The position numbers were made by a program, and so were the translations under genes. Positions 34,310 to 43,314 of a stretch of DNA of 64,000 nucleotides are shown piece after piece. The stretch covers positions 62,001 to 126,000 of the forward strand of contig NZ_JAGSYG010000009.1 of NCBI RefSeq assembly GCF_025685655.1, read 5' to 3'. Below the pieces are notes generated by a model. The model made no database searches. It had not been told where the DNA came from and saw nothing but the letters and a program-made list of their open reading frames with translations. This DNA is from Acidicapsa ligni. GTDB lineage: Bacteria; Acidobacteriota; Terriglobia; Terriglobales; Acidobacteriaceae. The first letter of the stretch is position 1, and each line of letters starts with the position of its first letter.

Positions 34310-34810
34310 TCAGGGCTGCGTCGCCGGCTCTTCAGCCGCATCCGCTTGAGGCGGAGCAACATGCCTGGCAACCGCATGACCAGCGCTCGGCTTCTTCTTA
34401 GGAACCGGCGGCACATGCAGCGGCGTCAGCGTCGGCGGCACCCGAACCGCACCCGCATTGCGAAAGCCACTTGACTCAACAGGACTCGCCGGGGCATTCA
34501 CAGGCGCACTCACTGAATTGCCAGTCTGCGGCACCACCGCCTGCACATGCCCCGCCCGGTGATACAAACTCCAGCTACCGCCAGCCAGCGCAACCAGAAC
34601 CAGCGCAGCACCGGCAAACTGCAAACCCATCGCCGGTTGACCCAGAAAACGCCAGTTTAAAAACCGCATCCCGCGTGGCTCCGGCGCAAACCGCAGCCGG
34701 TGATGGATTCGATCGGTAAGACCCTCCGGAGGAGGAAGATTGGCCAGCAGGCGCAGCGTATGCTCCGCCTCCGTCAGCCGTGTATCGGATTGTGGGGATT
34801 CCTGATTCAT
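34310..34810 (-). CDS. Single-pass membrane protein, candidate anti-sigma factor
   Basis: A 166-residue protein encoded directly after the sigma factor, its start overlapping the sigma stop by four bases. Residues 1-60 are cytoplasmic and helical (LTEAEHTLRLLANLP). One helix spans the membrane (LQFAGAALVLVALAGGSWSLY, about 65-85). The outer part is Pro/Val/Ala-rich without a domain. No zinc-binding HxxxCxxC motif is present, so it is not a classical ZAS anti-sigma factor, yet position and topology make regulation of the sigma factor the best inference. Confidence 0.6.
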   Translation of the reverse strand: MNQESPQSDTRLTEAEHTLRLLANLPPPEGLTDRIHHRLRFAPEPRGMRFLNWRFLGQPAMGLQFAGAALVLVALAGGSWSLYHRAGHVQAVVPQTGNSVSAPVNAPASPVESSGFRNAGAVRVPPTLTPLHVPPVPKKKPSAGHAVARHVAPPQADAAEEPATQP

Positions 34811-35427
34811 CGCGCACTCCTGGAGTGGCTCAACAAAGTAGACAAAAGATTGCGGGCGCGAAAAAGCCGCGAGCGAACCGTGGATTCCGTAGTACCCAGA
34901 ACCTGTGCGATCTCCACGCTCGAAAGCTCCTCAAATGCGGAGAGGATCAGCACCCTCTGCTCCTTCTCCGGTAACTGCTCAACCGCGCGCAGAACATGCG
35001 CATGGTGCTGCGCAGAAGCGACACGCTCCTCCGCCGTAAGACCGCTGGCAGGCAGCACACGCGCCAGATCCGAAATATCATCCGTCTCTGGCCGCGTCTT
35101 CGAACGCCGCTTGCGATCCAAAACCACATTCCATACGATGCGCACCAGCCACACCCGCGCATCGCGAATCTCGCTCAACGAATCACGATGCCGCAGCACG
35201 CGAAGATACGTCTCCTGCACCGCATCCTCCGCATCCGCACCATTGCGCAGCACCGAATAAGCAACGCGATACAGAGTCGACGCATACTCATCCACCAGCG
35301 CTGCAATCGCAGCCTCTGACCTCGACGCGCTCTCTTGCTGTGCCTCGTGCTCAGCCTCGTGTTGTTCGCGTACGGACGTAGCCGGACTCTCCATCCAACC
35401 TGCGAGTGTTGCAGAACAGGTGCTCAT
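34807..35427 (-). CDS. ECF-type RNA polymerase sigma factor
   Basis: A protein of up to 206 residues; Met11 is an alternative start. Region 2 is visible in AAIAALVDEYASTLYRVAYSVLRNGADAEDAVQETYLRVLRH and RVWLVRIVWNVVLDRKRR. Region 4 is in VLRAVEQLPEKEQRVLILSAFEELSSVEIAQVLGTTESTVRSRLFRARNLL, whose helix-turn-helix reads the -35 element. It belongs to the sigma-70 ECF class and is co-transcribed with the membrane protein downstream. Confidence 0.92.
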   Translation of the reverse strand: MSTCSATLAGWMESPATSVREQHEAEHEAQQESASRSEAAIAALVDEYASTLYRVAYSVLRNGADAEDAVQETYLRVLRHRDSLSEIRDARVWLVRIVWNVVLDRKRRSKTRPETDDISDLARVLPASGLTAEERVASAQHHAHVLRAVEQLPEKEQRVLILSAFEELSSVEIAQVLGTTESTVRSRLFRARNLLSTLLSHSRSAR

Positions 35428-35491
35428 AGCCTACCGGACGCAATCGCTTCGTGCTTCGCTCAGATTGTGACTGTGCCATTACGGGAAAATA

Positions 35492-35519
35492 AAAATGGCC
35501 CGCAAGCGCGAGCCATTTT
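35492..35519 (-). terminator. Intrinsic terminator of the TPR gene
   Basis: AAAATGGC (35492-35499) and GCCATTTT (35512-35519) pair, with additional CGC/GCG pairs in the loop. On the minus strand the stem is followed by TTTTTATTTT. It ends the TPR gene and insulates the sigma operon. Confidence 0.75.
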
Positions 35520-35549
35520 CAAACCAATGTTACCGGCCCCGTGCCGCCC

Positions 35550-36257
35550 TTATTTCTTGGCGCTGAGCTTCCCTGCCGCAATCGCTCCAGCAGAACCAGT
35601 CTTGTCGGCATCCTTGATCTTGGCCCAAAGCTGCTTGGCCTGATCCACCTTGCCCGTCGATGCATACAGATCGGCCAGCGCAAGCTGAGCCGTGTATGCC
35701 GGAACAGTCGCCGACGGCTTGGCCGCAACTGCGTTGTAAAGATCAATAGCCTGCGCATCGCGGCCCGTCTGGTGATAGAACCCAGCCAGGGCAAACTTAG
35801 CCAGCGTCGAGAGATCGCTGTTCCACGAGTCGGCGGCAATCTTCAGCTCGCTCTCAGCAGAAGCAGTCTGTCCAAGCTCCTGGTAGGTCAGCCCCGCAAA
35901 ATAATGCGCCCGACCGCCCTCTGGAAGCCATCCATACTGACTCGCGACCTGCACAAACTGCTGATTCGCAGCCTTCGACCGCTCAGCAGCCGTCGCATAC
36001 ACATCCTTCTCGGTAGGCGCCCCAGGCTGAGCCAGCGGAGCACTGTACACATCCAGGGCCGAACCAAGCGCACCCTCAGCCGCACGAGAGCGCTGATTGT
36101 AGAAAACGGCTCCGGCAATCAACACCGCCAGGATCAGAACACCGATAACCGACAGGCGGATGACACTGGAGCGATTCGTCTCGACCCAGCTAACGCTACT
36201 CTGAGTAGCTTGTACGAATTTGTCTTGTTTAAGCGCGTGACGCGTTTGAGAATCCAC
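35550..36257 (-). CDS. Membrane-anchored tetratricopeptide-repeat protein (YfgM-like)
   Basis: A 235-residue protein. Residues 1-33 are cytoplasmic, one transmembrane helix follows (VIRLSVIGVLILAVLIAGAVF, about 34-54). The outer part has TPR-type helix pairs: GRAHYFAGLTYQELGQTASAESELKIAA, LAKFALAGFYHQTGRDAQAIDLYNAV and YTAQLALADLYASTGKVDQAKQLW. Topology and size match YfgM/TPR_21, which co-operates with the secretion chaperone network in E. coli. The actual partner is unknown. Confidence 0.8.
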   Translation of the reverse strand: MDSQTRHALKQDKFVQATQSSVSWVETNRSSVIRLSVIGVLILAVLIAGAVFYNQRSRAAEGALGSALDVYSAPLAQPGAPTEKDVYATAAERSKAANQQFVQVASQYGWLPEGGRAHYFAGLTYQELGQTASAESELKIAADSWNSDLSTLAKFALAGFYHQTGRDAQAIDLYNAVAAKPSATVPAYTAQLALADLYASTGKVDQAKQLWAKIKDADKTGSAGAIAAGKLSAKK

Positions 36258-36426
36258 GAGAGTCCTTAATCAATTTTCCGGAAGAGATTCATTGCAGGCC
36301 AGCATACAGCAGAATGAAACACAGGCACAGCCACCACAACCCTACCAGTCTAACAGGGGCCAGAGACCAGCGTCCATCAGACAAAAATCCAACAGCAGCC
36401 AAGCCAGTACAAAGCACAACTTCCAG

Positions 36427-36547
36427 CCTTAACCATTGCCCTAGCCTTCGTCTTTGCCTTTGCAGTTGCCCTTGCAGTTCTGTCTGTCATTCCCGAAGGG
36501 AATCTGCTTCTAGCCTTACCCATCACCCTTGCCCTAGCCCTTCTCGT
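36427..36547. repeat. Intergenic repeat family copy
   Basis: The core at 36484-36512 (CTGTCATTCCCGAAGGGAAT, then CTGCTTCTAGCC) is flanked on both sides by TTGCC/CTAGCC tracts. It is identical in its core to the copies at 42.65 and 42.73 kb. The rest of the gap, 36258-36552, holds no recognised gene. Confidence 0.75.
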
Positions 36548-36552
36548 AAGGC

Positions 36553-36738
36553 TCACTCAGAATTCATCTTTGCATTTGGTCGCCCTGATACTCGCCATTT
36601 GTGTAAGGCATATGCTGCATAGGCTAGCTGCACGAGACCCACCACAATATAGATGAGAACAAGGTTTCTGTATCCAAGTGGTGTGTCGATTGAGGGGTTA
36701 AAGGGCACTATTAAAGCAGCAAGGAAGAGGCTAGGCAT
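36553..36738 (-). CDS. CcmD-like small membrane protein (relic locus)
   Basis: Start at 36738 (MPSLFLAALIVPF), giving 61 residues; the longer frame from 36822 is shadow. It has one transmembrane helix (NLVLIYIVVGLVQLAYAAYAL) and a short basic tail (HKWRVSGRP), which is the size and topology of CcmD, the small subunit of the heme exporter. Its ATG overlaps the ancestral end of the broken ccmC gene, as in normal ccmC-ccmD pairs. With ccmC broken it is probably not functional in heme export. Confidence 0.55.
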   Translation of the reverse strand: MPSLFLAALIVPFNPSIDTPLGYRNLVLIYIVVGLVQLAYAAYALHKWRVSGRPNAKMNSE

Positions 36739-37300
36739 GTTGTAGCTGCTCCGTTGACAGTGTTTGGATGGAGGCGAGCACTTCGTCATATGATCTCTGC
36801 TGTGTGCGAAACTCCGCCGCATACCGGATGCTCACGATCAAACCACCCCACACCACCCAGGCAAAGATGTTTCAGGGCGTTGGAACGAGAATGGCATGCG
36901 CTATGCCCGAACCTTCTCCTCCGCCAAAAACAGGAGCTGGATGTTGGATTCTCCACCAGGTAGTGGACATATAAACAATTGGAATATCGGCAAAGCCGAA
37001 TATAGCCAGCACTGCGCAGATCGTCGCCCGACTGGGGCCGTCTGTCATTCTTCGCAAAATCAAATAGGCAGCATAAATCAGGGTCAGCATGAGCGCGGTC
37101 GTCAACCGGGCGTCCCACGTCCACCAGATCCCCCATTCTTCGTGACCCCAGAGCGAGCCAGTGACCATACCACGAACGCAGTAAACCACGCCTATCTCCG
37201 CTGTAAAATGCAAGTAAACAAGAAACAAATGAAGCTCCAGCAAAGACGAAACAATGCAGAGGAAAAATATCTTTACCCGCAAAAAACCTTCACCACCTGA
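36731..37300 (-). pseudogene. Degraded ccmC (cytochrome c maturation, heme handling)
   Basis: The central part is clear CcmC: AEIGVV, GMVTGSLWGHEEWGIWWTWD (tryptophan-rich heme-binding WWD-like region) and ARLTTALMLTLIYAAYLILRR. The frame then meets a TGA after ILVPTP, but the same frame continues past it with IFAWVVWGGLIVSIRYAAEF to a TAG at 36731-36733, overlapping the CcmD-like start. Before AEIGVV the expected first helices are split between two frames (KIFFL in one, HCFVFAGASF in the next). The N-terminus is missing. This is a frameshifted and truncated gene. An open frame of 181 codons (36872-37417) covers part of it. Confidence 0.75.
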
Positions 37301-37927
37301 CATCGGTAGCGTGGCTTTTCTGGCGCTCGCTTTATGTATGCAATCCTCTATATTCGCCCAGACCAAGACCAGCCCGCTACAGCCTGTCCCGGCATCCTGG
37401 GCCCACGAGGCTGGCACTGCTTCGGAACATATGGCTCAAACGGTGCAAGCCTATATGTAAGCCCGCAACCGCTCACCTCTGAAATTTTCTTTTCGTCATC
37501 CTGGAATGGCTTTACTGGGCCAGCCATCCAGGCTTCATTCGAAAATGGCGACACCTCAGGAAGATTCGGGGTAGCTAAAACGATCGCACGAGTGTTCCCC
37601 GCTTATAAGAACTTCGTTCAGGCTGTGATTGCGGAAGGCCTCCAGCCTGGAAGCGAATTTCCGTTCGGCCCTTATCCAAAAGACAAGCTAACCTACTTGA
37701 ACAAAGAAAGAGTGGAATATCAGACTCCACCACTCACAGAAGGGCTCGGGACACACTCAAGGCTCCAGAGCAATGCTGATCCGATCAGCGGAGTAGCAAT
37801 CCTCATTGCACCCACACCAGACTTGCTGAGTGTGTTCATTCGGCTTTCGCCTGATGCGGTTCACCTTACGCCGACAATTATCCAGCAAGCGGAACGAGAA
37901 GCAGGCTACACCGCACAACGACGATAG
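37254..37927 (+). pseudogene. Secreted protein gene with probable frameshift
   Basis: A signal peptide (VAFLALALCMQSSIFAQTK, about 37305-37365) is encoded in one frame, but the following 180 residues (GWHCFGTYGSNGASLYVSP and so on) are in another; the frame change falls near 37395. The second part, from 37334 as an open frame, has no signal peptide of its own. A sequencing or real frameshift would explain both. The downstream domain (SGRFGVAKTIARVFPAYKNF) belongs to no family I recognise. The gene overlaps the degraded ccmC on the other strand, and may have been involved in its truncation. Confidence 0.5.
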
Positions 37928-37932
37928 AGATA

Positions 37933-40371
37933 CTACTCATACCGCAAAGCCGTCATAGGATCCACCTTCGAAGCCCGCCTCGCCGGAACAGCACAAGCAA
38001 CCGCAGCAACCGCCGTCAACACCAGCGTCACCCCAACCAGCATCAGCGGATCGCGCGAACTTCCCTCCGCCCACTGCGCCACCACCTTGTTCAACGCCAA
38101 AGACAGCACCACACCCGCCGCAACCCCACCCGCGACACTCGCCACCGTGGAAGCAAACACAATATTCAGCACATGCCCTCGCTGCGCCCCAAGCGCCATG
38201 CGAATCCCAAACTCATTCGTCCGCTGCGCCACCGAGTATGAAACCACGCTGTACAGCCCAACCGCCGCCAGCGCCAGCGCCAGTAATGCAAACGCACCAA
38301 ACAGCCACGAAATAAACTGCTCCTGCGCATACTCCGGCTGAGTCATAATCCAGTGCTCCAGGTCCTGGACATTGCCATTCGTCTGCTGATCGTGATCCAC
38401 AGCATTCACCTGCGTGCGAACCGAATGCAGCAGCGTCAGCGGAGAAACATCCGACCGCACCAGTATCTGCGTATACATATGCATCGCCAGCGTATAAGGC
38501 ACAAAGGCCTCCGGCAGAATCGGATTGCGCAACCCATCATCCCGCTTGTCCACAATGATGCCGATAATACGCAGCCAGCCATCCGCCCCCGGAGCAATCA
38601 GGTTATAAGGCGGCTGATTCTTCAGCTCCGGCACCTTGATCGAGTGCCCAAGCGCGTCTCCCTTGGGAAAATACTTGCGCGCCAGCGTCTGGTTGATCAC
38701 AATCACCGCCTGCCCATTGCGATTTTCCGTCTCATCCCAGATCCGCCCCTCCGCCATCGGAATCCGCAACGCCGGAAAATATCCCGGACTCACAAAATTG
38801 ACACGTCCATTCTGATCCACCGCGCCCGGCCTGCCCAGAATCTCAAACTTGGTGTCATTTCCATTCGCCGGCGGAGTCGCATTCGTCGAAATCGCCGCAA
38901 TCCTCACCCCCGGCACCGTTGCAACCTTCGCGCGAAGCTGCTCAAAGTAATTCGATCGCTCCTCCCACGTCTTATACGTGCCATCATGCACAGGAATCCC
39001 CACCGACATAATGTTGTGCGGGTCGTATCCAAGATCGGTATGCATCAGCCGCACAAACCCCTCCAGCGCCGCACCCGCTCCCGCAAGCATCAGCAGAGTC
39101 AAAGCAATCTGTCCGCCAATCAGCAAATTCAACGTACGTCGCCCGTGCACACTCCCAGCCACCTTGCGCGAACTCCCCTGCATCATCTGGCTAACCTCAG
39201 GCCGCGAAAGTTGCAGCGCTGGCCATAGCCCAAAGAGAACCCCGGTAAACACCGCCACGCCAACGCAGAAAACCAGCACCGGCACATTGATGCGAATAGC
39301 CGCCTCATGCGGAAAGGAATACTGCGGCAGCGCTGCAACAATCTTCGCCAGCGATACATAAGCCAGCCCCACGCCCAGCGCCGCACCCGTCAAAGACAGC
39401 AGCAGCGACTCCGTCAACAACTGCCGAATCATGCGTCCGCGACTAGCCCCAATCGCCGATCGAACAGCGAACTCCTGCCGCCTCCCCGTACCCCGCGCCA
39501 GCAGCAAAATCGATACATTGCCGCACCCAATCACCAGCAGCAAAGCCACCGCGCAAAACAGCAGCGAAAGCGTCCCGCCAAGCTGCTTGATAAAGTCCGC
39601 ATTGAGTCCCACCACGCGCATCCGGAACTTATCGTGCGGGAAATGGTTCGGCGTTTCCTTCGCGAACTGCTCCATCAACGGCTGCAGCGCCGCATCGGCC
39701 ATCTCATGCGTAACTCCCGGCTTGAGCCGAACCCCGCAGTAATAGGTCAGCACCTGGTCCTGCGTAATCTTCAGCGGCAGATAGACATCCGCGTCATCCC
39801 ACATAAACCGCGGAGCAGCAACGCCCACAATCGTGTAATTCTTGTGCAGCAGTTGCAGCGTCTGCCCCAACGCAGCCGGATCGGAACTGTAATGACGCTG
39901 CCAGAACTTGTAACTCAGCACCGCAACCGGCTGCGGATCCTGGCCATCGACCGCATCCGAAGGAAGAATCCCTCGCCCCAACGCAGCCGGCACACCAAAA
40001 TAGTTGAATGCATTCGAAGAAAAATAATCCGCCGAAACATCCTCAGGTAGATCCTTGCCCGTAATCGTAAGATTCCATCCGCCCGCCGCAAATGTATCTT
40101 CGACCACCGGCGACTTGCGAAGCTCCTGCCAATGCGCCGCAGTCAATCCAAATCCCTGCTCCTGCCCCGCTGCATTCACCAGCCGCAAGTGAATCATCCG
40201 ATCAGAATTGGCATACGGAAAAGGGTCCATCAAAATCGCATGAACCACGCTGAAAACCGCCGTTGTCGCGCCAATACCCAATGCCAAGGACAAAATAGCC
40301 GTAGCAGTAAACCCTGGTGATTTGCGAAGTTGACGCAGCGCGTAACGCAGGTCGTTGACGATCGTTGGCAT
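37933..40371 (-). CDS. ADOP-type FtsX/MacB permease (ADOP-2)
   Basis: An 812-residue permease with the same two-module plan as ADOP-1: first helix near 18-45 (FTATAILSLALGIGATTAVFSVV), MacB-like periplasmic domain, helix block about 260-390 (LSLLFCAVALLLVIGCGNVSILLLARG), helix near 420, second periplasmic domain and a final block about 690-805 ending PARRASKVDPMTALR. It lacks the 60-residue N-terminal cytoplasmic domain of ADOP-1 and ADOP-3 and has no adjacent padR. The nearest regulator is the TetR-type gene 215 bases upstream on the same strand. Confidence 0.92.
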   Translation of the reverse strand: MPTIVNDLRYALRQLRKSPGFTATAILSLALGIGATTAVFSVVHAILMDPFPYANSDRMIHLRLVNAAGQEQGFGLTAAHWQELRKSPVVEDTFAAGGWNLTITGKDLPEDVSADYFSSNAFNYFGVPAALGRGILPSDAVDGQDPQPVAVLSYKFWQRHYSSDPAALGQTLQLLHKNYTIVGVAAPRFMWDDADVYLPLKITQDQVLTYYCGVRLKPGVTHEMADAALQPLMEQFAKETPNHFPHDKFRMRVVGLNADFIKQLGGTLSLLFCAVALLLVIGCGNVSILLLARGTGRRQEFAVRSAIGASRGRMIRQLLTESLLLSLTGAALGVGLAYVSLAKIVAALPQYSFPHEAAIRINVPVLVFCVGVAVFTGVLFGLWPALQLSRPEVSQMMQGSSRKVAGSVHGRRTLNLLIGGQIALTLLMLAGAGAALEGFVRLMHTDLGYDPHNIMSVGIPVHDGTYKTWEERSNYFEQLRAKVATVPGVRIAAISTNATPPANGNDTKFEILGRPGAVDQNGRVNFVSPGYFPALRIPMAEGRIWDETENRNGQAVIVINQTLARKYFPKGDALGHSIKVPELKNQPPYNLIAPGADGWLRIIGIIVDKRDDGLRNPILPEAFVPYTLAMHMYTQILVRSDVSPLTLLHSVRTQVNAVDHDQQTNGNVQDLEHWIMTQPEYAQEQFISWLFGAFALLALALAAVGLYSVVSYSVAQRTNEFGIRMALGAQRGHVLNIVFASTVASVAGGVAAGVVLSLALNKVVAQWAEGSSRDPLMLVGVTLVLTAVAAVACAVPARRASKVDPMTALRYE

Positions 40372-40586
40372 GAGACCCCCTACCCGAACCGATTCTCACC
40401 CCATCACAGCATTTAAACCGCCAAAACCAATTCCCCTGCGCCGCATGATTTCACAAGACTTACCGCCCAGATCGCTTCCGCAACAACGGGTCCTCTGTTC
40501 ACAATCGCAACTCCAGTGTTCGCAATCGAACACAAATGATCCATCATCTCAGCTCGGGCACGAGCCAATCACGACAAGTCTGCCCG

Positions 40587-41327
40587 CTATCCTTTTTTCA
40601 CCTTGCCCGCTTTTCCCGATCTTGCCTTCCCTGATCTTGCCCTTCCTGATAAAGCAGGCCTCGACCGCTTGACCGTTTTTTGCGATGAAGCTGTACCCCG
40701 CTTACCACTCGCACCAAGCAGAGAATCGAATACGCCTTCAAACACCTCTCGCGTAATCCCCGGCTTGCCCAGCACCGGGCTGAACTGTCTCTCCAATACA
40801 ATCGCGCTGGGCATACTTCGCAGAACAGCCAGACCTACTTCGGCCTTGTCCTGCTTCTTCTTGCCCGTAATGCCGATTCGAAGAAACAGCTTTCTTCCCG
40901 AACTCTCGTAGAGCAGTTGATGCAGCTCCCGCACCCGCTGCAAAGATGCCGTATTCCGCAGCGCAAACAGCTTGAACTCCAGCAGTAGAATCGGCCAGTT
41001 CTCTTCCTCCAGGGCATCGAGAAAGATCTCCTTGATAATCTCCATCTGGCGCTGGCTCGATGCCCCCTCGGCAGAGCGAAGGAACATATCGCGACGCTCT
41101 GCTCCCTTACGTTCCATCAGCGCAAAGAAGATATCTTCCTTGCTTCGAAAGTGAGCATAGATAGCGCCTTTTGTCCGGCCCGCCTGCAATGCAATCGTCT
41201 CGATCTGCGCACGTTCGTATCCGTCGCGAACGAAAATCTCCTCGGCAGCGTCCAGTACACAGCGAAGTGTCGCTTCCGTCTTGGCCTGGTGCTTATTCAG
41301 CTTCTCTGGCGCCTTTACTTTTTCCAT
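40587..41327 (-). CDS. TetR-family transcriptional regulator
   Basis: A 246-residue regulator. The N-terminal helix-turn-helix is KTEATLRCVLDAAEEIF, then GYERAQIETIALQAGRTKGAIYAHFRSKEDIFFALMERK (recognition helix GRTKGAIYAHF). The ligand domain covers about 70-200. The last 40 residues are basic and repetitive (GRARSGKARSGKAGK), unusual for the family, and come from degenerate repeats in the DNA. The likely targets are its own promoter, with a 12-bp palindrome at 41436-41447, and perhaps ADOP-2. Confidence 0.88.
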   Translation of the reverse strand: MEKVKAPEKLNKHQAKTEATLRCVLDAAEEIFVRDGYERAQIETIALQAGRTKGAIYAHFRSKEDIFFALMERKGAERRDMFLRSAEGASSQRQMEIIKEIFLDALEEENWPILLLEFKLFALRNTASLQRVRELHQLLYESSGRKLFLRIGITGKKKQDKAEVGLAVLRSMPSAIVLERQFSPVLGKPGITREVFEGVFDSLLGASGKRGTASSQKTVKRSRPALSGRARSGKARSGKAGKVKKG

Positions 41328-41435
41328 AAGGATTTACTCTACAGCGCATGACACTCCCGCCTGAAGAATGTTTTTTGTAACCATTTCAATGCTGGCTGAT
41401 ATCACACATAAATTTCTTTTGAGATGAAATGCATA

Positions 41436-41447
41436 CGTACGCGTACG
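41436..41447. promoter_or_regulatory. Candidate TetR operator
   Basis: CGTACGCGTACG is a perfect 12-bp palindrome in a TACGTACGCGTACGC context, lying between the divergent tetR gene and the gene at 41504. TetR-family operators commonly are short palindromes of this kind; binding is inferred from position. Confidence 0.5.
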
Positions 41448-41503
41448 CACTCAGTCTAACAGCCAGTCTTATCGCCCGACCTCATATTTGAAGGAGCACC
41501 AGG

Positions 41504-42457
41504 ATGCCCTGTATCAAACCAATCATCATCGCCATTCTTGCCATGAATATCGCCTCTATTTACGCAGAGACGACCTCGGTCCAGCCCGGCACCATCGATA
41601 ACATCAGCGCCACCCACGTCGCCGGGCTTCCGGAGATCAAGCCCAACGTGAAAGGCAGTCTCGCATTCACAGCCGAGGAACTCACTTTTTCCAACTCCGA
41701 AGTACACTCATCCATCCCGCTGAACCGAATCTCAAATGTCTTCGCCGGAGATGAGCGAACCGAACCCTGGGGCACCACCGGAAGGATAGTCCGCAAAGTC
41801 ATTCCCTACGGCGGTGGATCGGCTCTGGGAGCCATGACAAATCAAAAGGTCGACCTTCTCACCGTGGAGTTTCGCGACATCCACGAGGGATATCACGGCG
41901 TTGTATTCATCGTGCCAAAACAAAAGGCCGCCGAGATTCGCGACCGGCTCATGCCGAAAACTCCAATTTCTGAACCGCATCCCCTACAAGCCTGTTCAGC
42001 ATTGGACACGAACGCAAGATCGGTGCTGGTCGAACCACTGACCGAAAGCCAGATAGAACTACCAGCCGAGTATCGAGTACTGATCTACGAGCAATTAATC
42101 AAGCAGCTCAAAGCGAAACGCCCCTCCGACACATTCTTTCGCACCGGCGATCTCTCCACCGGGCCCGGCTGCACCGCCCTGACCCTGCGAGTCACTGTCA
42201 CCGCTTTCAAAAAAGGCAATCGAGCCGTTCGCGCCTCGACAGGACCGTTGGGATTATTTCTCGGTACCACCTCGCTTACCTTCGACGTCAGCCTGCAGGA
42301 CACGCAGGAAAAGAACGTCTTCCATAAGCAGATCAAGAAAAGTAATCGGAGCGACTCCGACAGCCTCGGCCTCGCAGATGCAATCGCAAAAGGCGTAGCA
42401 AAACAATTTGACAAATCCCTGAATAAATCCGCCACGCAGACAGCCAGCCTCAATTGA
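41504..42457 (+). CDS. Secreted protein, unknown function
   Basis: A 317-residue protein with a signal peptide (residues 1-21, IIIAILAMNIASIYAE), behind TGAAGGAGC. The N-terminal half (GSLAFTAEELTFSNSEV, SIPLNRISNVFAGDERTEPWG, VEFRDIHEGYHGVVFIVPKQKAAEI) looks like a beta-rich PH/GRAM-like domain. The C-terminal half (LKAKRPSDTFFRTGD, TALTLRVTVTAFKKGNRAVRAS) resembles DUF4410-type domains. It is divergent from tetR and may be its target. No activity is known. Confidence 0.65.
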   Translation: MPCIKPIIIAILAMNIASIYAETTSVQPGTIDNISATHVAGLPEIKPNVKGSLAFTAEELTFSNSEVHSSIPLNRISNVFAGDERTEPWGTTGRIVRKVIPYGGGSALGAMTNQKVDLLTVEFRDIHEGYHGVVFIVPKQKAAEIRDRLMPKTPISEPHPLQACSALDTNARSVLVEPLTESQIELPAEYRVLIYEQLIKQLKAKRPSDTFFRTGDLSTGPGCTALTLRVTVTAFKKGNRAVRASTGPLGLFLGTTSLTFDVSLQDTQEKNVFHKQIKKSNRSDSDSLGLADAIAKGVAKQFDKSLNKSATQTASLN

Positions 42458-42605
42458 TTTCATTGCATCGAGACGATTGCCCTACCTGCACAGAATTTCC
42501 ACCAATACCGGCACAATAAGAGAATGGGCAGATGAAACGAGTCAACTCAGGGTTCACCCACCCGAAAGCCCTCAAACGCCTGCCCATTTATCTACATAGC
42601 CCCCC

Positions 42606-42790
42606 TCCCCCCGTTGCCCTTGCCGTTGCCTTGCTTTTGCAGTTGCCTTTCTGGCTGTCATTCCCGAAGGGAATCTGCTTCTAGCCTTTGCCCTTGCCGT
42701 TGCCTTGCTTTTGCTTTTGCAGTTGCCTTTCTGGCTGTCATTCCCGAAGGGAATCTGCTTCTAGCCTTTGCCCTTGCCGTTGCCCTTCTA
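42606..42790. repeat. Intergenic repeat family, two tandem copies
   Basis: Two copies of an 80-bp unit. The cores CTGTCATTCCCGAAGGGAAT lie at 42655-42674 and 42735-42754, each followed by CTGCTTCTAGCCTTTGCCCT and preceded by TTGCTTTTGCAGTTGCCTTT. The near identity of both units suggests a recent duplication. The whole gap 42458-42876 holds no other feature. Confidence 0.85.
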
Positions 42791-42876
42791 TACAAAAAGC
42801 CAATTACCCAACCCAACCCACCACCAGAAACCCCAGGCACTTGCTCATACCCCCCAACAACCATTACGCTGAGAAC

Positions 42877-43299
42877 ATGTACGAAGACTTCCACGTAAAA
42901 GATCGCTGGACCGGCGAAGACCTTCACTGCCGCTGGAAAGCCAACATCGTCGCCATCGCCACACGTCATGCCGACGCAGTCGACATCCGTTTCGACGTGA
43001 ACAATAAGCCGATGTGGATTGCACTCCCCTGCCATGCCTGGGTCGAGCAGAAGCGCAAGACCGGCAAGGTCATCACAGACGGTCTGGCCTCGCAACTCGC
43101 AGGACATTATCTGAAAGCCGTCATCGAAGAGGGATTCGACGCCAGCCGCGAAATGTACACCATGAGCACCGAAGAAGTGCTGGAGCATCTCGAAGCCGTG
43201 CTCGCCGAGGCTCGCGAAACCCACTCCATCCCGACGCTCCCCGTCATCGGCGATATTCAGGACACATCCTTCATCCCCAGCCCCAACCGCCAGGCATAG
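42877..43299 (+). CDS. Conserved-looking soluble protein, unknown function
   Basis: Start at 42877 (MYEDFHVKDRWTGE); the longer frame from 42688 would translate the repeat and is rejected. The 140-residue product contains VAIATRHADAVDIRFDVNNKPMWIALP, a helix with HYLKAVIEEGFDASREMYTM, and an acidic helix (EEVLEHLEAVLAEARE). The composition and codon use match the genome. No family is recognised. It ends 16 bases before the convergent ADOP-3. Confidence 0.6.
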   Translation: MYEDFHVKDRWTGEDLHCRWKANIVAIATRHADAVDIRFDVNNKPMWIALPCHAWVEQKRKTGKVITDGLASQLAGHYLKAVIEEGFDASREMYTMSTEEVLEHLEAVLAEARETHSIPTLPVIGDIQDTSFIPSPNRQA

Positions 43300-43314
43300 G
43301 CGCTATTCGTATCG

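Noticed and set aside
42688..42876. N-terminal extension of the gene at 42877 rich in Pro, Cys and Ser
   Set aside because: It is a translation of the repeat element; the ATG at 42877 gives a normal start.
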